Of a stretch of DNA of 20,179 nucleotides, positions 1 to 5,988 are shown piece by piece. A program made the translations under genes and the position numbers. The notes under the pieces were generated by a model. The model searched no databases and was not told the DNA's origin. It worked only from the letters and a program-made list of their open reading frames with translations. Within the stretch, counting starts at the first letter, position 1. Every line of letters begins with the position of its first letter. Origin of the DNA: Pullilachnospira_A gallistercoris (lineage in GTDB: Bacteria; Bacillota; Clostridia; Lachnospirales; Lachnospiraceae); the NCBI GenBank assembly GCA_018712125.1, contig DVHM01000034.1:1-20179 (forward strand), read 5' to 3'.

Positions 1-264
1 CGTCAGATTCTTTCCTATTTCGAGACCGGAGAACACCTTCCGAAACCCTTCCTGGAGGAGATGATCCCCATGATGCTGCGTCACGCCCGGATGGAGATCG
101 AGTATAAGGGGGAGACGACGGCCATGCGGGAGATGCGCCGCCACGCGGCATGGTACACCGCCGGCTACCGCAATTCCTCCAAGCTGAGAGGAAGAATCCA
201 GGAGGTGTGTTCCTACCGGGAACTGGAGGAGCTCTTCGAGAAGCTTCTTGACAAAACGGAGTAA
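1..264 (+). CDS. tRNA-dihydrouridine synthase, C-terminal fragment (5' end outside window)
   Basis: The reading frame is open from base 1 and ends at TAA 262-264, giving the last 87 residues of a protein that starts upstream of the window. The fragment matches the C-terminal helical domain of Dus enzymes, which reduce uridine to dihydrouridine in tRNA using FMN. The clearest signature is the run around residues 36-55 (KGETTAMREMRRHAAWYTAG), close to the family's usual 'K-G-E-x-x-A-x-R-E-M-R-K-H-x-x-W-Y' segment that contacts tRNA. The FMN barrel and catalytic cysteine are not in the window, so the subfamily (DusB-like is the usual form in Firmicutes) cannot be fixed. No intrinsic terminator follows, and the next promoter's -35 box lies inside the last codons. 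Confidence 0.85.
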   Translation, partial: RQILSYFETGEHLPKPFLEEMIPMMLRHARMEIEYKGETTAMREMRRHAAWYTAGYRNSSKLRGRIQEVCSYRELEELFEKLLDKTE

Positions 265-276
265 ATGTACTAACGT
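248..276 (+). promoter_or_regulatory. Probable sigma-A promoter of the glycine riboswitch transcript
   Basis: A perfect TTGACA (248-253) sits within the last codons of the preceding Dus gene. Seventeen bases later lies TAACGT (271-276), a poor -10 that keeps the first, second and last consensus positions. Transcription would start near 283, about 35 bases before the first glycine aptamer. The position fits, but the -10 is weak, so this call is tentative. Confidence 0.45.
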
Positions 277-318
277 ATCAGGGTACTTTATTGAAAAAAA
301 TGGATATGGACAGGCGAA

Positions 319-475
319 GTCTGCAGGAAAGCGGAAGCACCGAAGGAGTAACACTCTCAGGTATCGGAAACGATGAGGACTGCAGACGGATGTGACTCTG
401 GAGAAGCTCAGAAGTGAGTGCCGAAGGTGCAAAGGCGGCGTCGCCGCTTAATCTCTCAGGCAAAAGGACGGAGAA
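319..475 (+). promoter_or_regulatory. Tandem glycine riboswitch (two aptamers)
   Basis: Two consecutive glycine-aptamer cores are visible. Aptamer 1 (319-387) is closed by an exact 8-bp P1 helix, GTCTGCAG (319-326) with CTGCAGAC (380-387). It carries the conserved GCACCGAAGGAGTAAC and ACTCTCAGG segments. After a short linker, aptamer 2 (about 395-475) carries TGCCGAAGGTGCAAA, a GC-rich variable hairpin (about 434-449) and the hallmark CTCTCAGGCAAAAGGAC, closed by CTCTG (396-400) pairing with CGGAG (469-473). This arrangement is the classic tandem glycine riboswitch. In Firmicutes and Vibrio these precede glycine-cleavage genes or sodium:alanine/glycine symporters, and here the next gene is such a symporter. 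A terminator follows directly, implying control of transcription elongation by glycine. Confidence 0.95.
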
Positions 476-484
476 AATATACAC

Positions 485-518
485 AGGCAGGAGTCATATG
501 GGGCTTTCTGCCTTTTTT
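485..518 (+). terminator. Intrinsic terminator of the glycine riboswitch expression platform
   Basis: AGGCAG (485-490) pairs with CTGCCT (508-513). The stem can be lengthened by three weaker pairs, and a T6 tract (513-518) follows. The hairpin lies about 10 bases after the second aptamer and about 65 bases before the symporter start, where a regulatory terminator is expected. I could not identify an antiterminator with confidence, so whether glycine turns the gene on or off is not settled. For amino-acid uptake, off is the logical direction. Confidence 0.75.
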
Positions 519-541
519 CATGGGAAAACGCGTTTTGCATG
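519..541 (+). repeat. Inverted repeat between riboswitch terminator and symporter RBS
   Basis: CATGGGAAAACGCG runs into TTTTGCATG, a near-perfect dyad with CATG at both ends and the exact 12-base palindrome AAAACGCGTTTT (525-536) at its centre, with one mismatched position between. It is distinct from the terminator hairpin just upstream. It could be a DNA operator or an RNA hairpin in the leader; nothing in the sequence decides between these. Confidence 0.5.
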
Positions 542-582
542 AAAACACCGTGCGCGTCTGTCAAAGGAAGGGAGACAAAGTT

Positions 583-2001
583 ATGTGGGAAACAATCAAT
601 GAGGTGCTGGCCACCATCGACGATTTCGTATGGGGTGTGCCGCTGATCGTGCTGATCCTCTCGGGAGGTCTGCTGCTGACGATCCGGACGAAGGTTCTGC
701 AGGTTCGGCATCTTCCGCTGGCGCTGAAGTGGATGATCAAGAACGAGGAGGAAGGCGAGGGGGAGGTTACTTCCTTCGGCGCGCTGTGTACGGCGCTCTC
801 GGCAACCATCGGAACGGGAAATATCGTGGGTGTTGCCACGGCGATCTGCGGCGGTGGTCCCGGAGCGGTTTTCTGGATGGTGGTAGCCGCGTTTCTCGGT
901 ATGGCGACCAAGTATTCCGAGGGACTCCTGGCGGTCAAGTACCGCGTGGTGGATGAGAACAATCATGCCCTGGGCGGACCGTTCTACTACATAGAGCTGG
1001 GTATGGGAAAGAAGTTCAAATGGCTGGCGAAGATTTTCGCCTTCTTCGGTGTCTGCGTGGGACTGTTCGGTATCGGAACCTTTACACAGGTCAACGGTAT
1101 CGCCTCCGCGGTACAGACTTTCTTTGACCCCAACAGCGCCAACACGGTAACCATTCCCGGAATCGGTACCTACTCCTGGGCGGTGGTGGTGGCCTCCCTG
1201 GTACTGGCTGTCTGTGTTGCCCTGGTACTGATCGGCGGCATCAAGCGAATCTCCAACGTAGCCCAGGTCATCGTGCCCTTTATGGCAGTATTTTATGTGC
1301 TGTTCTGCGTGATTCTGCTGATTACCAACATCACGGAAGTTCCGGCGGCCATTGTGACCATCGTGCAGGGAGCGTTCAATCCGAGGGCGGTAACCGGCGG
1401 CGTGGTTGGAAGCATGATTATCGCCATGCAGCAGGGTGTTGCCCGGGGAATTTTCTCCAATGAGTCCGGTCTGGGTTCCGCGCCCATCGCGGCCGCCGCG
1501 GCGAAGACCAAGGAGCCGGTGCGCCAGGGCCTGGTGTCTATGACCGGTACCTTCATTGATACGATTGTCATCTGTACCATGACGGGGCTGTCTGTGGTTA
1601 TCACGGGAGCCTGGAAGGTGGATGGACTGGAGGGTGTACAGGTTACCACCTACGCCTTCGAGAACGGTCTGCCCTTCCCGGCGGAGCTGTCCTCCTTCAT
1701 TCTGATGCTCTGCCTGATTTTCTTTGCGTTTACCACGATCCTGGGCTGGGATTACTATTCGGAGCGATGCCTGGAGTATCTGACCGGCGGCCGGATGGGA
1801 ATGGTAAAGGTGTACCGTTGGCTGTACATTCTGGCGGTGTTCATCGGGCCTTACATGACGGTTTCCGCTGTGTGGACCATCGCGGATATCTTCAACGGCA
1901 TGATGGCGCTGCCCAACATGATCGCGCTCTTTGCCCTGAGCGGCGTTGTGGCAAAGGAAACCAAGGCATTCTTTGACGCGAAGAAGCATATGGCAGGTTG
2001 A
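583..2001 (+). CDS. Sodium:alanine/glycine symporter (AGCS family)
   Basis: A 472-residue integral membrane protein that takes up alanine and/or glycine with sodium. The start at ATG 583 is chosen because GGAAGGGAG (566-574) lies just before it and the protein then begins with the typical MWETINEVLATIDDFVWG. Upstream in-frame codons run through the riboswitch. The AGCS signature is clear near residues 63-100 (ALSATIGTGNIVGVATAI, then GGGPGAVFWM and KYSEG), followed by about nine further hydrophobic segments, including the conserved ARGIFSNESGLGSAPIAAAA stretch. Length is normal for the family (450-500). The gene stands alone behind a tandem glycine riboswitch, which points to glycine as a substrate or signal. 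There is no terminator after it: the stop codon is embedded in the SRP RNA promoter. Confidence 0.95.
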   Translation: MWETINEVLATIDDFVWGVPLIVLILSGGLLLTIRTKVLQVRHLPLALKWMIKNEEEGEGEVTSFGALCTALSATIGTGNIVGVATAICGGGPGAVFWMVVAAFLGMATKYSEGLLAVKYRVVDENNHALGGPFYYIELGMGKKFKWLAKIFAFFGVCVGLFGIGTFTQVNGIASAVQTFFDPNSANTVTIPGIGTYSWAVVVASLVLAVCVALVLIGGIKRISNVAQVIVPFMAVFYVLFCVILLITNITEVPAAIVTIVQGAFNPRAVTGGVVGSMIIAMQQGVARGIFSNESGLGSAPIAAAAAKTKEPVRQGLVSMTGTFIDTIVICTMTGLSVVITGAWKVDGLEGVQVTTYAFENGLPFPAELSSFILMLCLIFFAFTTILGWDYYSERCLEYLTGGRMGMVKVYRWLYILAVFIGPYMTVSAVWTIADIFNGMMALPNMIALFALSGVVAKETKAFFDAKKHMAG

Positions 2002-2026
2002 CAAAGCGACCGTTATCATTTACAAT
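1998..2026 (+). promoter_or_regulatory. Sigma-A promoter of the SRP RNA gene
   Basis: TTGACA (1998-2003), exactly 17 bases, then TACAAT (2021-2026): a near-consensus promoter. The predicted start at about 2032 coincides with the first base of the terminal helix of the SRP RNA. The -35 box includes the TGA stop codon (1999-2001) of the preceding symporter gene, so the two features share bases. Confidence 0.85.
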
Positions 2027-2031
2027 GAAGT

Positions 2032-2300
2032 CTCCGAGCAGCCGGGGAGGCAGCGGTTCCCTGTACCAGCATCGCTATAGCTGGGGCCATATCCCTGCCG
2101 AGGGTCTTGCGGGCGGAAGCCGCCCTGGGTAAGTGGCGTTGAGATCCGGGTCTTGCGCAACGGATGCCTGCGAACCGTGTCAGGTCAGGAATGAAGCAGC
2201 ACTAAGCGGGATGTTTCGTGTGCCGCAAGGGCGCCTGGGTTGAGTTAACTGCGCAGGTAACGTTCCGCCTTGCGGATTCGAAGCGGGATGCTCGGATTTG
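2032..2300 (+). ncRNA. ffs: Signal recognition particle RNA, large Gram-positive type (4.5S/6S-like scRNA)
   Basis: This is the RNA scaffold of SRP, which binds Ffh and directs nascent membrane and secreted proteins to the translocon. The universal domain IV is at about 2176-2210: TGTCAGGTCAGGAATGAAGC, in which TCA and TGA pair around a GGAA tetraloop, followed by AGCAGCAC with the conserved asymmetric-loop bases. The ends pair as TCCGAGCA (2033-2040) with TGCTCGGA (2289-2296), giving a molecule of about 270 nt, the size of the Bacillus/Clostridium form that includes an Alu domain. The GTGCCGCAAGGGCGCCTGG and GTTAACTGCGCAGGTAACG segments downstream of domain IV are also typical of Bacillus-type scRNA. 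Exact ends are inferred from the promoter and the closing helix. Many Firmicutes carry this gene next to dnaX; it is not so here. Confidence 0.93.
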
Positions 2301-2314
2301 ATTTTTAGAAGCGA

Positions 2315-2371
2315 AGCTACAGGTCAGTTTTTCCATACTAAGATGGAAGAATGTGGCCTGCGGCTTTTTTT
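2315..2371 (+). terminator. Intrinsic terminator after the SRP RNA
   Basis: AGCTACAGGTCA (2315-2326) pairs with TGGCCTGCGGCT (2354-2365) at 11 of 12 positions, counting two G-U pairs. The interior TTTTCCAT/ATGGAAG can form an inner stem, and seven T residues follow (2365-2371). It separates the SRP RNA from the downstream metallophosphatase unit. Confidence 0.8.
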
Positions 2372-2401
2372 GTTTCACAGGAAACAGGGTGGGATTCCCT
2401 T

Positions 2402-2430
2402 TTGACTTTTGGGGAGAAGACCGTTACAAT
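2402..2430 (+). promoter_or_regulatory. Sigma-A promoter of the metallophosphatase gene
   Basis: TTGACT (2402-2407), 17-base spacer, TACAAT (2425-2430). Transcription should begin near 2437. The ATG at 2429 overlaps the -10 box, so it and the earlier in-frame ATG at 2351 cannot be translated from this promoter. This supports the later start at 2486. Confidence 0.8.
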
Positions 2431-2449
2431 GGGGAAAAGAAAGGGGACT

Positions 2450-2488
2450 GGAAGGGAGGGAGCCGCCGGCAGGCGGCGGACAGCGATG
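2450..2488 (+). promoter_or_regulatory. Distant Shine-Dalgarno with intervening GC hairpin before the start codon
   Basis: A strong GGAAGGGAGGG (2450-2460) ends 25 bases before ATG 2486, too far for normal initiation. Between them is a perfect 6-bp hairpin, GCCGCC (2462-2467), loop GGCA, GGCGGC (2472-2477). If the hairpin forms, the GGAGG core and the ATG are separated by about 10 unpaired bases, a normal distance. A weaker conventional site, AGGCGGCGGA (2471-2480), also exists but would be buried in the hairpin. Confidence 0.45.
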
Positions 2489-4309
2489 ACGGACATCATA
2501 TTTACCAGTGATATACACTCCCATCTGAACAGTTTTCCGAGACTTTCGGAGGGAAGAGAGCAGCAGACAGGCGGGCTCGCCCGCATGAAGACACTGGTGG
2601 ATGAGCAGAGGAAAAAGAATCCGGATACGCTCTATCTGGACGGCGGAGATTTTTCCATGGGCACTCTGGTGCAGACTGTGTTTGAGGAGGAGGCCGCGGA
2701 ACTGCGGACTCTTGGCATGCTGGGCTGCGACGCGACTACTTTTGGAAATCACGAGTTTGACTATCGCACCCGGGGCCTGGTGCGCATGATGCGAAGCGCT
2801 ATGGACAGCGAGGATCCCCTGCCGGCGTTGCTGCTGTGCAATGTGGACTGGGAGCAGGGCGGCAAGGAGGCCGAACCTCTGCGTGAAGTTTTCGGACAGT
2901 ATGGCGTGCGTCCCTATGAGATCCTCGAGCGGGGCGGGGTAAGGATTGCCCTGATGGGAGTTTTCGGAAAGGATGCCCTGGTCTGCGCCCCGACCTGCCA
3001 GTTGAAGTTTGCGGACCCGGTGGCGGCAGTCAGGCGGACGGTGGAGGAGATCCGACGGAAAGGGGGAGCGGATCTGTATATCTGCATTTCCCACGGCGGA
3101 ACCGCTGAGAAGCCGGAACACTCCGAGGATGAGATTCTGGCCAGAAAAGTGCCACAGCTGGATCTGATCATCAGCGGACATTCCCACACGGTACTGAGGG
3201 AGTACATACGTCACGGGGATACTTTCATTGTCTCCTGCGGAGAGTACGGAGCCTATCTGGGGTATGTCTCCATGGAGCGAAAGAAAAATGGCAGATGGGC
3301 GGTTAGGGACTACCATCTGCAGCCGGTTACCGGGGAGATTCCGGCTGACCCCGGGGTACAGCGGCGTATTGACGGCTTTATGGAGTCGGTGGATCGCAGG
3401 TATCTGTCCAGGTACGGTTACACCAGAGATCAGGTGCTGGCGGTCAATGGAGTGGATTTCAGCAGCATAGATCAGATAAGGGAGGAGCACACGGAACAGA
3501 ACCTCGGAAGCGTGGTGGCGGACGCGTACCTGTATGCGGCGGCCAGAGCGGACGGGCAGGAGGGCAAAGGCGCCGATGTGGCGATTGTCCCCGGCGGAAC
3601 TCTGCGGGAGACCTACGCTAAAGGACCGATTACGGTGGAGGACGTGTTCCAGTCCTTTTCCCTTGGGATCGGGCCGGACGGAGTGCCGGGCTATCCGCTG
3701 GTCAGGGCCTGGCTGACCGGAAGGGAGCTGAAACTGGCGGCGGAGGTGGACGCCTCCATCTCCGATGCCATGCCCATGGCCAGGCTGTTTATGAGCGGGT
3801 TGCGCTTTACTTTTAATCCCAACCGGGTTATTCTGAATAAAGTGACGGATATTTCCCTGGTGGATGACCGGGGGCAGGAGTGCGCGCTGGAGGACAACCG
3901 TCTCTACAGCGTGGTGTCCGATCTGTATACCGGACAGATGCTCTCCTCCATTACCGGGATATCCCACGGCCTGCTCTCTCTGCAGCCCAAGGATGCAGAG
4001 GGGAATCCGCTGGAAAACTTCGAGGACGCGATCCTGTTTTCCGGCGGGCAGGAGATGAAAGCCTGGGTGGCCATCGCCCGCTATCTTTCCTCCTTTGAGC
4101 AAAACGACCGGGGGATTGCCCAGATTCCGGAAGCGTACGCAAAAAAGCAGGGGAGAAAGGTGGTCAGCCACAGCCGGAAGCCGGGGGAACTCCTGCGAAA
4201 CCCCAATCGATATTCCGCCGCGATTTACAGTGCCGGGGGCGTGCTGGCAGTTTCTGTCTTATTTTTGCTTCTGGCGGGAATTTTCCTGCGGGGGAAACCG
4301 AAGAGATGA
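2486..4309 (+). CDS. Metallophosphatase / 5'-nucleotidase-family protein with C-terminal membrane anchor
   Basis: A 607-residue two-domain hydrolase of the UshA/YunD 5'-nucleotidase family. The N-terminal calcineurin-like domain shows all metal-binding blocks: DIH (9-11), GGDFSMG (53-59), GNHEFD (87-92), SHGG (202-205) and SGHSH (230-234). The 5'-nucleotidase C-terminal domain, which binds the nucleotide base, follows from about residue 330 (NLGSVVADAYLYAA). The last 30 residues form one hydrophobic helix followed by RGKPKR. Such enzymes hydrolyse nucleotides, cyclic nucleotides or UDP-sugars; the substrate here is unknown. No signal peptide is visible: the protein begins almost at the first metal motif, yet it has a C-terminal membrane segment, so its topology is unclear. 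It has its own promoter and sits upstream of the hyd genes without an obvious terminator between. Confidence 0.88.
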   Translation: MTDIIFTSDIHSHLNSFPRLSEGREQQTGGLARMKTLVDEQRKKNPDTLYLDGGDFSMGTLVQTVFEEEAAELRTLGMLGCDATTFGNHEFDYRTRGLVRMMRSAMDSEDPLPALLLCNVDWEQGGKEAEPLREVFGQYGVRPYEILERGGVRIALMGVFGKDALVCAPTCQLKFADPVAAVRRTVEEIRRKGGADLYICISHGGTAEKPEHSEDEILARKVPQLDLIISGHSHTVLREYIRHGDTFIVSCGEYGAYLGYVSMERKKNGRWAVRDYHLQPVTGEIPADPGVQRRIDGFMESVDRRYLSRYGYTRDQVLAVNGVDFSSIDQIREEHTEQNLGSVVADAYLYAAARADGQEGKGADVAIVPGGTLRETYAKGPITVEDVFQSFSLGIGPDGVPGYPLVRAWLTGRELKLAAEVDASISDAMPMARLFMSGLRFTFNPNRVILNKVTDISLVDDRGQECALEDNRLYSVVSDLYTGQMLSSITGISHGLLSLQPKDAEGNPLENFEDAILFSGGQEMKAWVAIARYLSSFEQNDRGIAQIPEAYAKKQGRKVVSHSRKPGELLRNPNRYSAAIYSAGGVLAVSVLFLLLAGIFLRGKPKR

Positions 4310-4585
4310 TACCGGCAGCGATTGCTGTCGGAAAAACAGCATAGAAACCATGCGATTGCCGAACTTCTTACCTCAAAGAGTTTCTGCGGGGGAAGATGCA
4401 GGATGCGCTGGGAGACCATTCCCCGTCGGGGATGGAAGGACCGGGAGTTTCTGTATCTTCTGATGCGGGCTCCCGGTTTGTCTGTTCTGTGGATCGGCTT
4501 CCGGTATCCGGAGCCGGAGACAGGCGCACCGGGTGCCGTGGACGAGGGAGGAACAAAAAGAGCGGCGGAAAGGAAAAGGAGAGTT
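4310..4585 (+). other. 276-bp gap before the hydrogenase-maturation genes; no gene seen
   Basis: The frame of the downstream regulator stays open upstream to an ATG at 4322, but that extension is rich in R, G and W, has no good ribosome site and does not resemble the family, so I do not annotate it as coding. Visible structures are TGCTGT/ACAGCA (about 4324-4341) and a bulged hairpin (about 4416-4435, CCATTCCCC pairing with GGGGATGG). Neither has a T-tract. No convincing promoter or riboswitch was found. Confidence 0.4.
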
Positions 4586-4849
4586 ATGGAGACGAGAGTG
4601 GCAATGCTCGCTGTCGTGGTGGAGCAGCGGGATCAGGCGGAGGAACTGAATCACATCCTGCACACTTACGGATCTTATATTATCGGCAGAATGGGAATCC
4701 CCTATGAAAAGCGGGGGATTTCCCTGATCAGTATCGCGCTGGACGCGCCGCAGGATGTGATCAGCGCGCTGGCCGGAAAAATCGGCAGACTGCCCGGAGT
4801 GACTGCCAAGGCGGTTTACTCCAAAGTCGAGGGGAAAAAGGAAACATGA
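4586..4849 (+). CDS. TM1266-type iron-only hydrogenase system regulator
   Basis: An 87-residue protein starting at ATG 4586, preceded by AAGGAGAG (4576-4583). The pattern ETRVAMLAVVVEQRDQAEEL, then LHTYGSYIIGRMGIPYEKRG, ISLISIALDAP and LPGVTAKAVYSKV is that of the TM1266 family, a small ACT-like/ferredoxin-fold protein found in [FeFe]-hydrogenase gene clusters and named a putative regulator. The family's mechanism is not established; the fold suggests small-ligand sensing. Its stop codon overlaps the hydE start as ATGA (4846-4849), which implies translational coupling with the maturase genes and strongly supports the assignment. Confidence 0.88.
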   Translation: METRVAMLAVVVEQRDQAEELNHILHTYGSYIIGRMGIPYEKRGISLISIALDAPQDVISALAGKIGRLPGVTAKAVYSKVEGKKET

Positions 4850-5937
4850 GGAAGGTTCAAGACAGAAAATGGGAGCAGCTTCTATGGAAGCTGGATCGGG
4901 AACACCGCCTGAGCGCCGGGGAGTGGAAAGATCTTCTGGAGGCGGAGAGCAGGGAGGCCGGGAATCTGGCGGCAGACCTGGCAAAACGGAGGGCGGTGGA
5001 GCAGTTCGGGAAAAAAATCTACATCCGCGGGCTGGTGGAGATTTCCAGCTACTGCAAAAACAACTGCCTTTACTGTGGAATCCGCTGCGGCAACAGCCGG
5101 GCGTCCCGCTACCGGCTGACGGGGGAAGAGATCCTGTCCTGCGCAGGGGAGGGCTATCGGCTTGGATTTCGCACCTTTGTGCTCCAGGGAGGGGAGGACG
5201 GGTATTATACCGACGAACGGCTCTGCGGGATTCTGGAGGAATTGAAAAGACGATTTTCGGACTGCGCGGTTACCCTTTCTCTGGGGGAGCGCACCAGAGA
5301 GAGTTACGAGCGTTTGTTTGCCGCGGGTGCGGACCGTTATCTGCTCCGCCACGAGACCGCGGACAGAGATCATTACAGCCGGCTGCACCCGCCGGAAATG
5401 TCCTGGGACAACCGGATGCGTTGCCTGCGGGATTTGAAGGAGATCGGTTATCAGGTAGGCTGCGGGTTTATGGTGGGTTCCCCGGGGCAGACCACAGAGT
5501 GTCTGGTCAAGGACATGATGTTTCTGCAGGAGTTTCATCCCCATATGGTGGGAATCGGCCCCTTTGTCCCCCACCACGACACGCCCTTCGCGAAGGAGCC
5601 GGGAGGAACGGTAAAGCAGACACTGTACCTGTTGTCGCTGATCCGCATCCTGTTGCCGCGGGTGCTTCTTCCGGCCACCACGGCCCTGGGAACCATCGAT
5701 CCGAAGGGGCGGGAGAGAGGAATTCTCGCGGGGGCAAACGTGCTGATGCCGAATCTGTCGCCGCCGGGTGTGAGGAAAAAGTATGAGCTCTACGACAATA
5801 AACTGTGTACCGGGGACGAGGCCGCCGAGAGCCTGCGGATCCTGCGGGAGCGGATCTGTCAGATCGGATACGACCTGACGGTGGATCGGGGAGATTCCCC
5901 GATGACAGGAGGACAAAAGCGGGAATATCCCCGTTGA
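4846..5937 (+). CDS. hydE: [FeFe]-hydrogenase H-cluster radical SAM maturase HydE
   Basis: A 363-residue radical SAM enzyme. The [4Fe-4S] motif CX3CX2C is at C70, C74 and C77 (YCKNNCLYCGIR). HydE-typical blocks follow: FVLQGGEDGYYTDERL, LSLGERTRESYERLFAAGAD, LLRHETADRDHYSRLHP, GCGFMVGSPGQT and GIGPFVPHHDTPF. HydE acts with HydG and HydF to make the 2Fe subcluster; biochemical work in the field places it on the cysteine-bound Fe(CO)2CN product of HydG. The second, non-essential iron-sulfur site near the C terminus of some homologues appears absent, because only one cysteine remains there (ELYDNKLCTGDE). The start overlaps the preceding regulator gene by four bases, and hydG follows after 51 bases. 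Confidence 0.95.
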   Translation: MRKVQDRKWEQLLWKLDREHRLSAGEWKDLLEAESREAGNLAADLAKRRAVEQFGKKIYIRGLVEISSYCKNNCLYCGIRCGNSRASRYRLTGEEILSCAGEGYRLGFRTFVLQGGEDGYYTDERLCGILEELKRRFSDCAVTLSLGERTRESYERLFAAGADRYLLRHETADRDHYSRLHPPEMSWDNRMRCLRDLKEIGYQVGCGFMVGSPGQTTECLVKDMMFLQEFHPHMVGIGPFVPHHDTPFAKEPGGTVKQTLYLLSLIRILLPRVLLPATTALGTIDPKGRERGILAGANVLMPNLSPPGVRKKYELYDNKLCTGDEAAESLRILRERICQIGYDLTVDRGDSPMTGGQKREYPR

Positions 5938-5988
5938 GACTGTATGTGGAATAAGAAAAGATAGAGAAAAGAAAAGGAGGAACACAAA

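Noticed and set aside
448..2019. Long open frame on the minus strand opposite the symporter gene
   Set aside because: It mirrors the codon structure of a clear family member on the + strand, has histidine/glycine/arginine-rich translation, and no ribosome site or family features.
2351..2485. Upstream starts for the metallophosphatase (ATG 2351 or 2429)
   Set aside because: 2351 lies in the SRP RNA terminator and 2429 lies in the -10 box of the promoter. The residues added do not form a signal peptide.
4322..4585. N-terminal extension of the TM1266-type protein to an upstream ATG
   Set aside because: Family length is about 80-90 residues, the extension has no family similarity, and a good AAGGAGAG site precedes the ATG at 4586.
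4310..4585. Riboswitch or T-box in the leader of the hydrogenase-maturation genes
   Set aside because: I found no T-box, TPP, FMN, cobalamin or molybdenum-cofactor core motifs, and the hairpins seen lack T-tracts.
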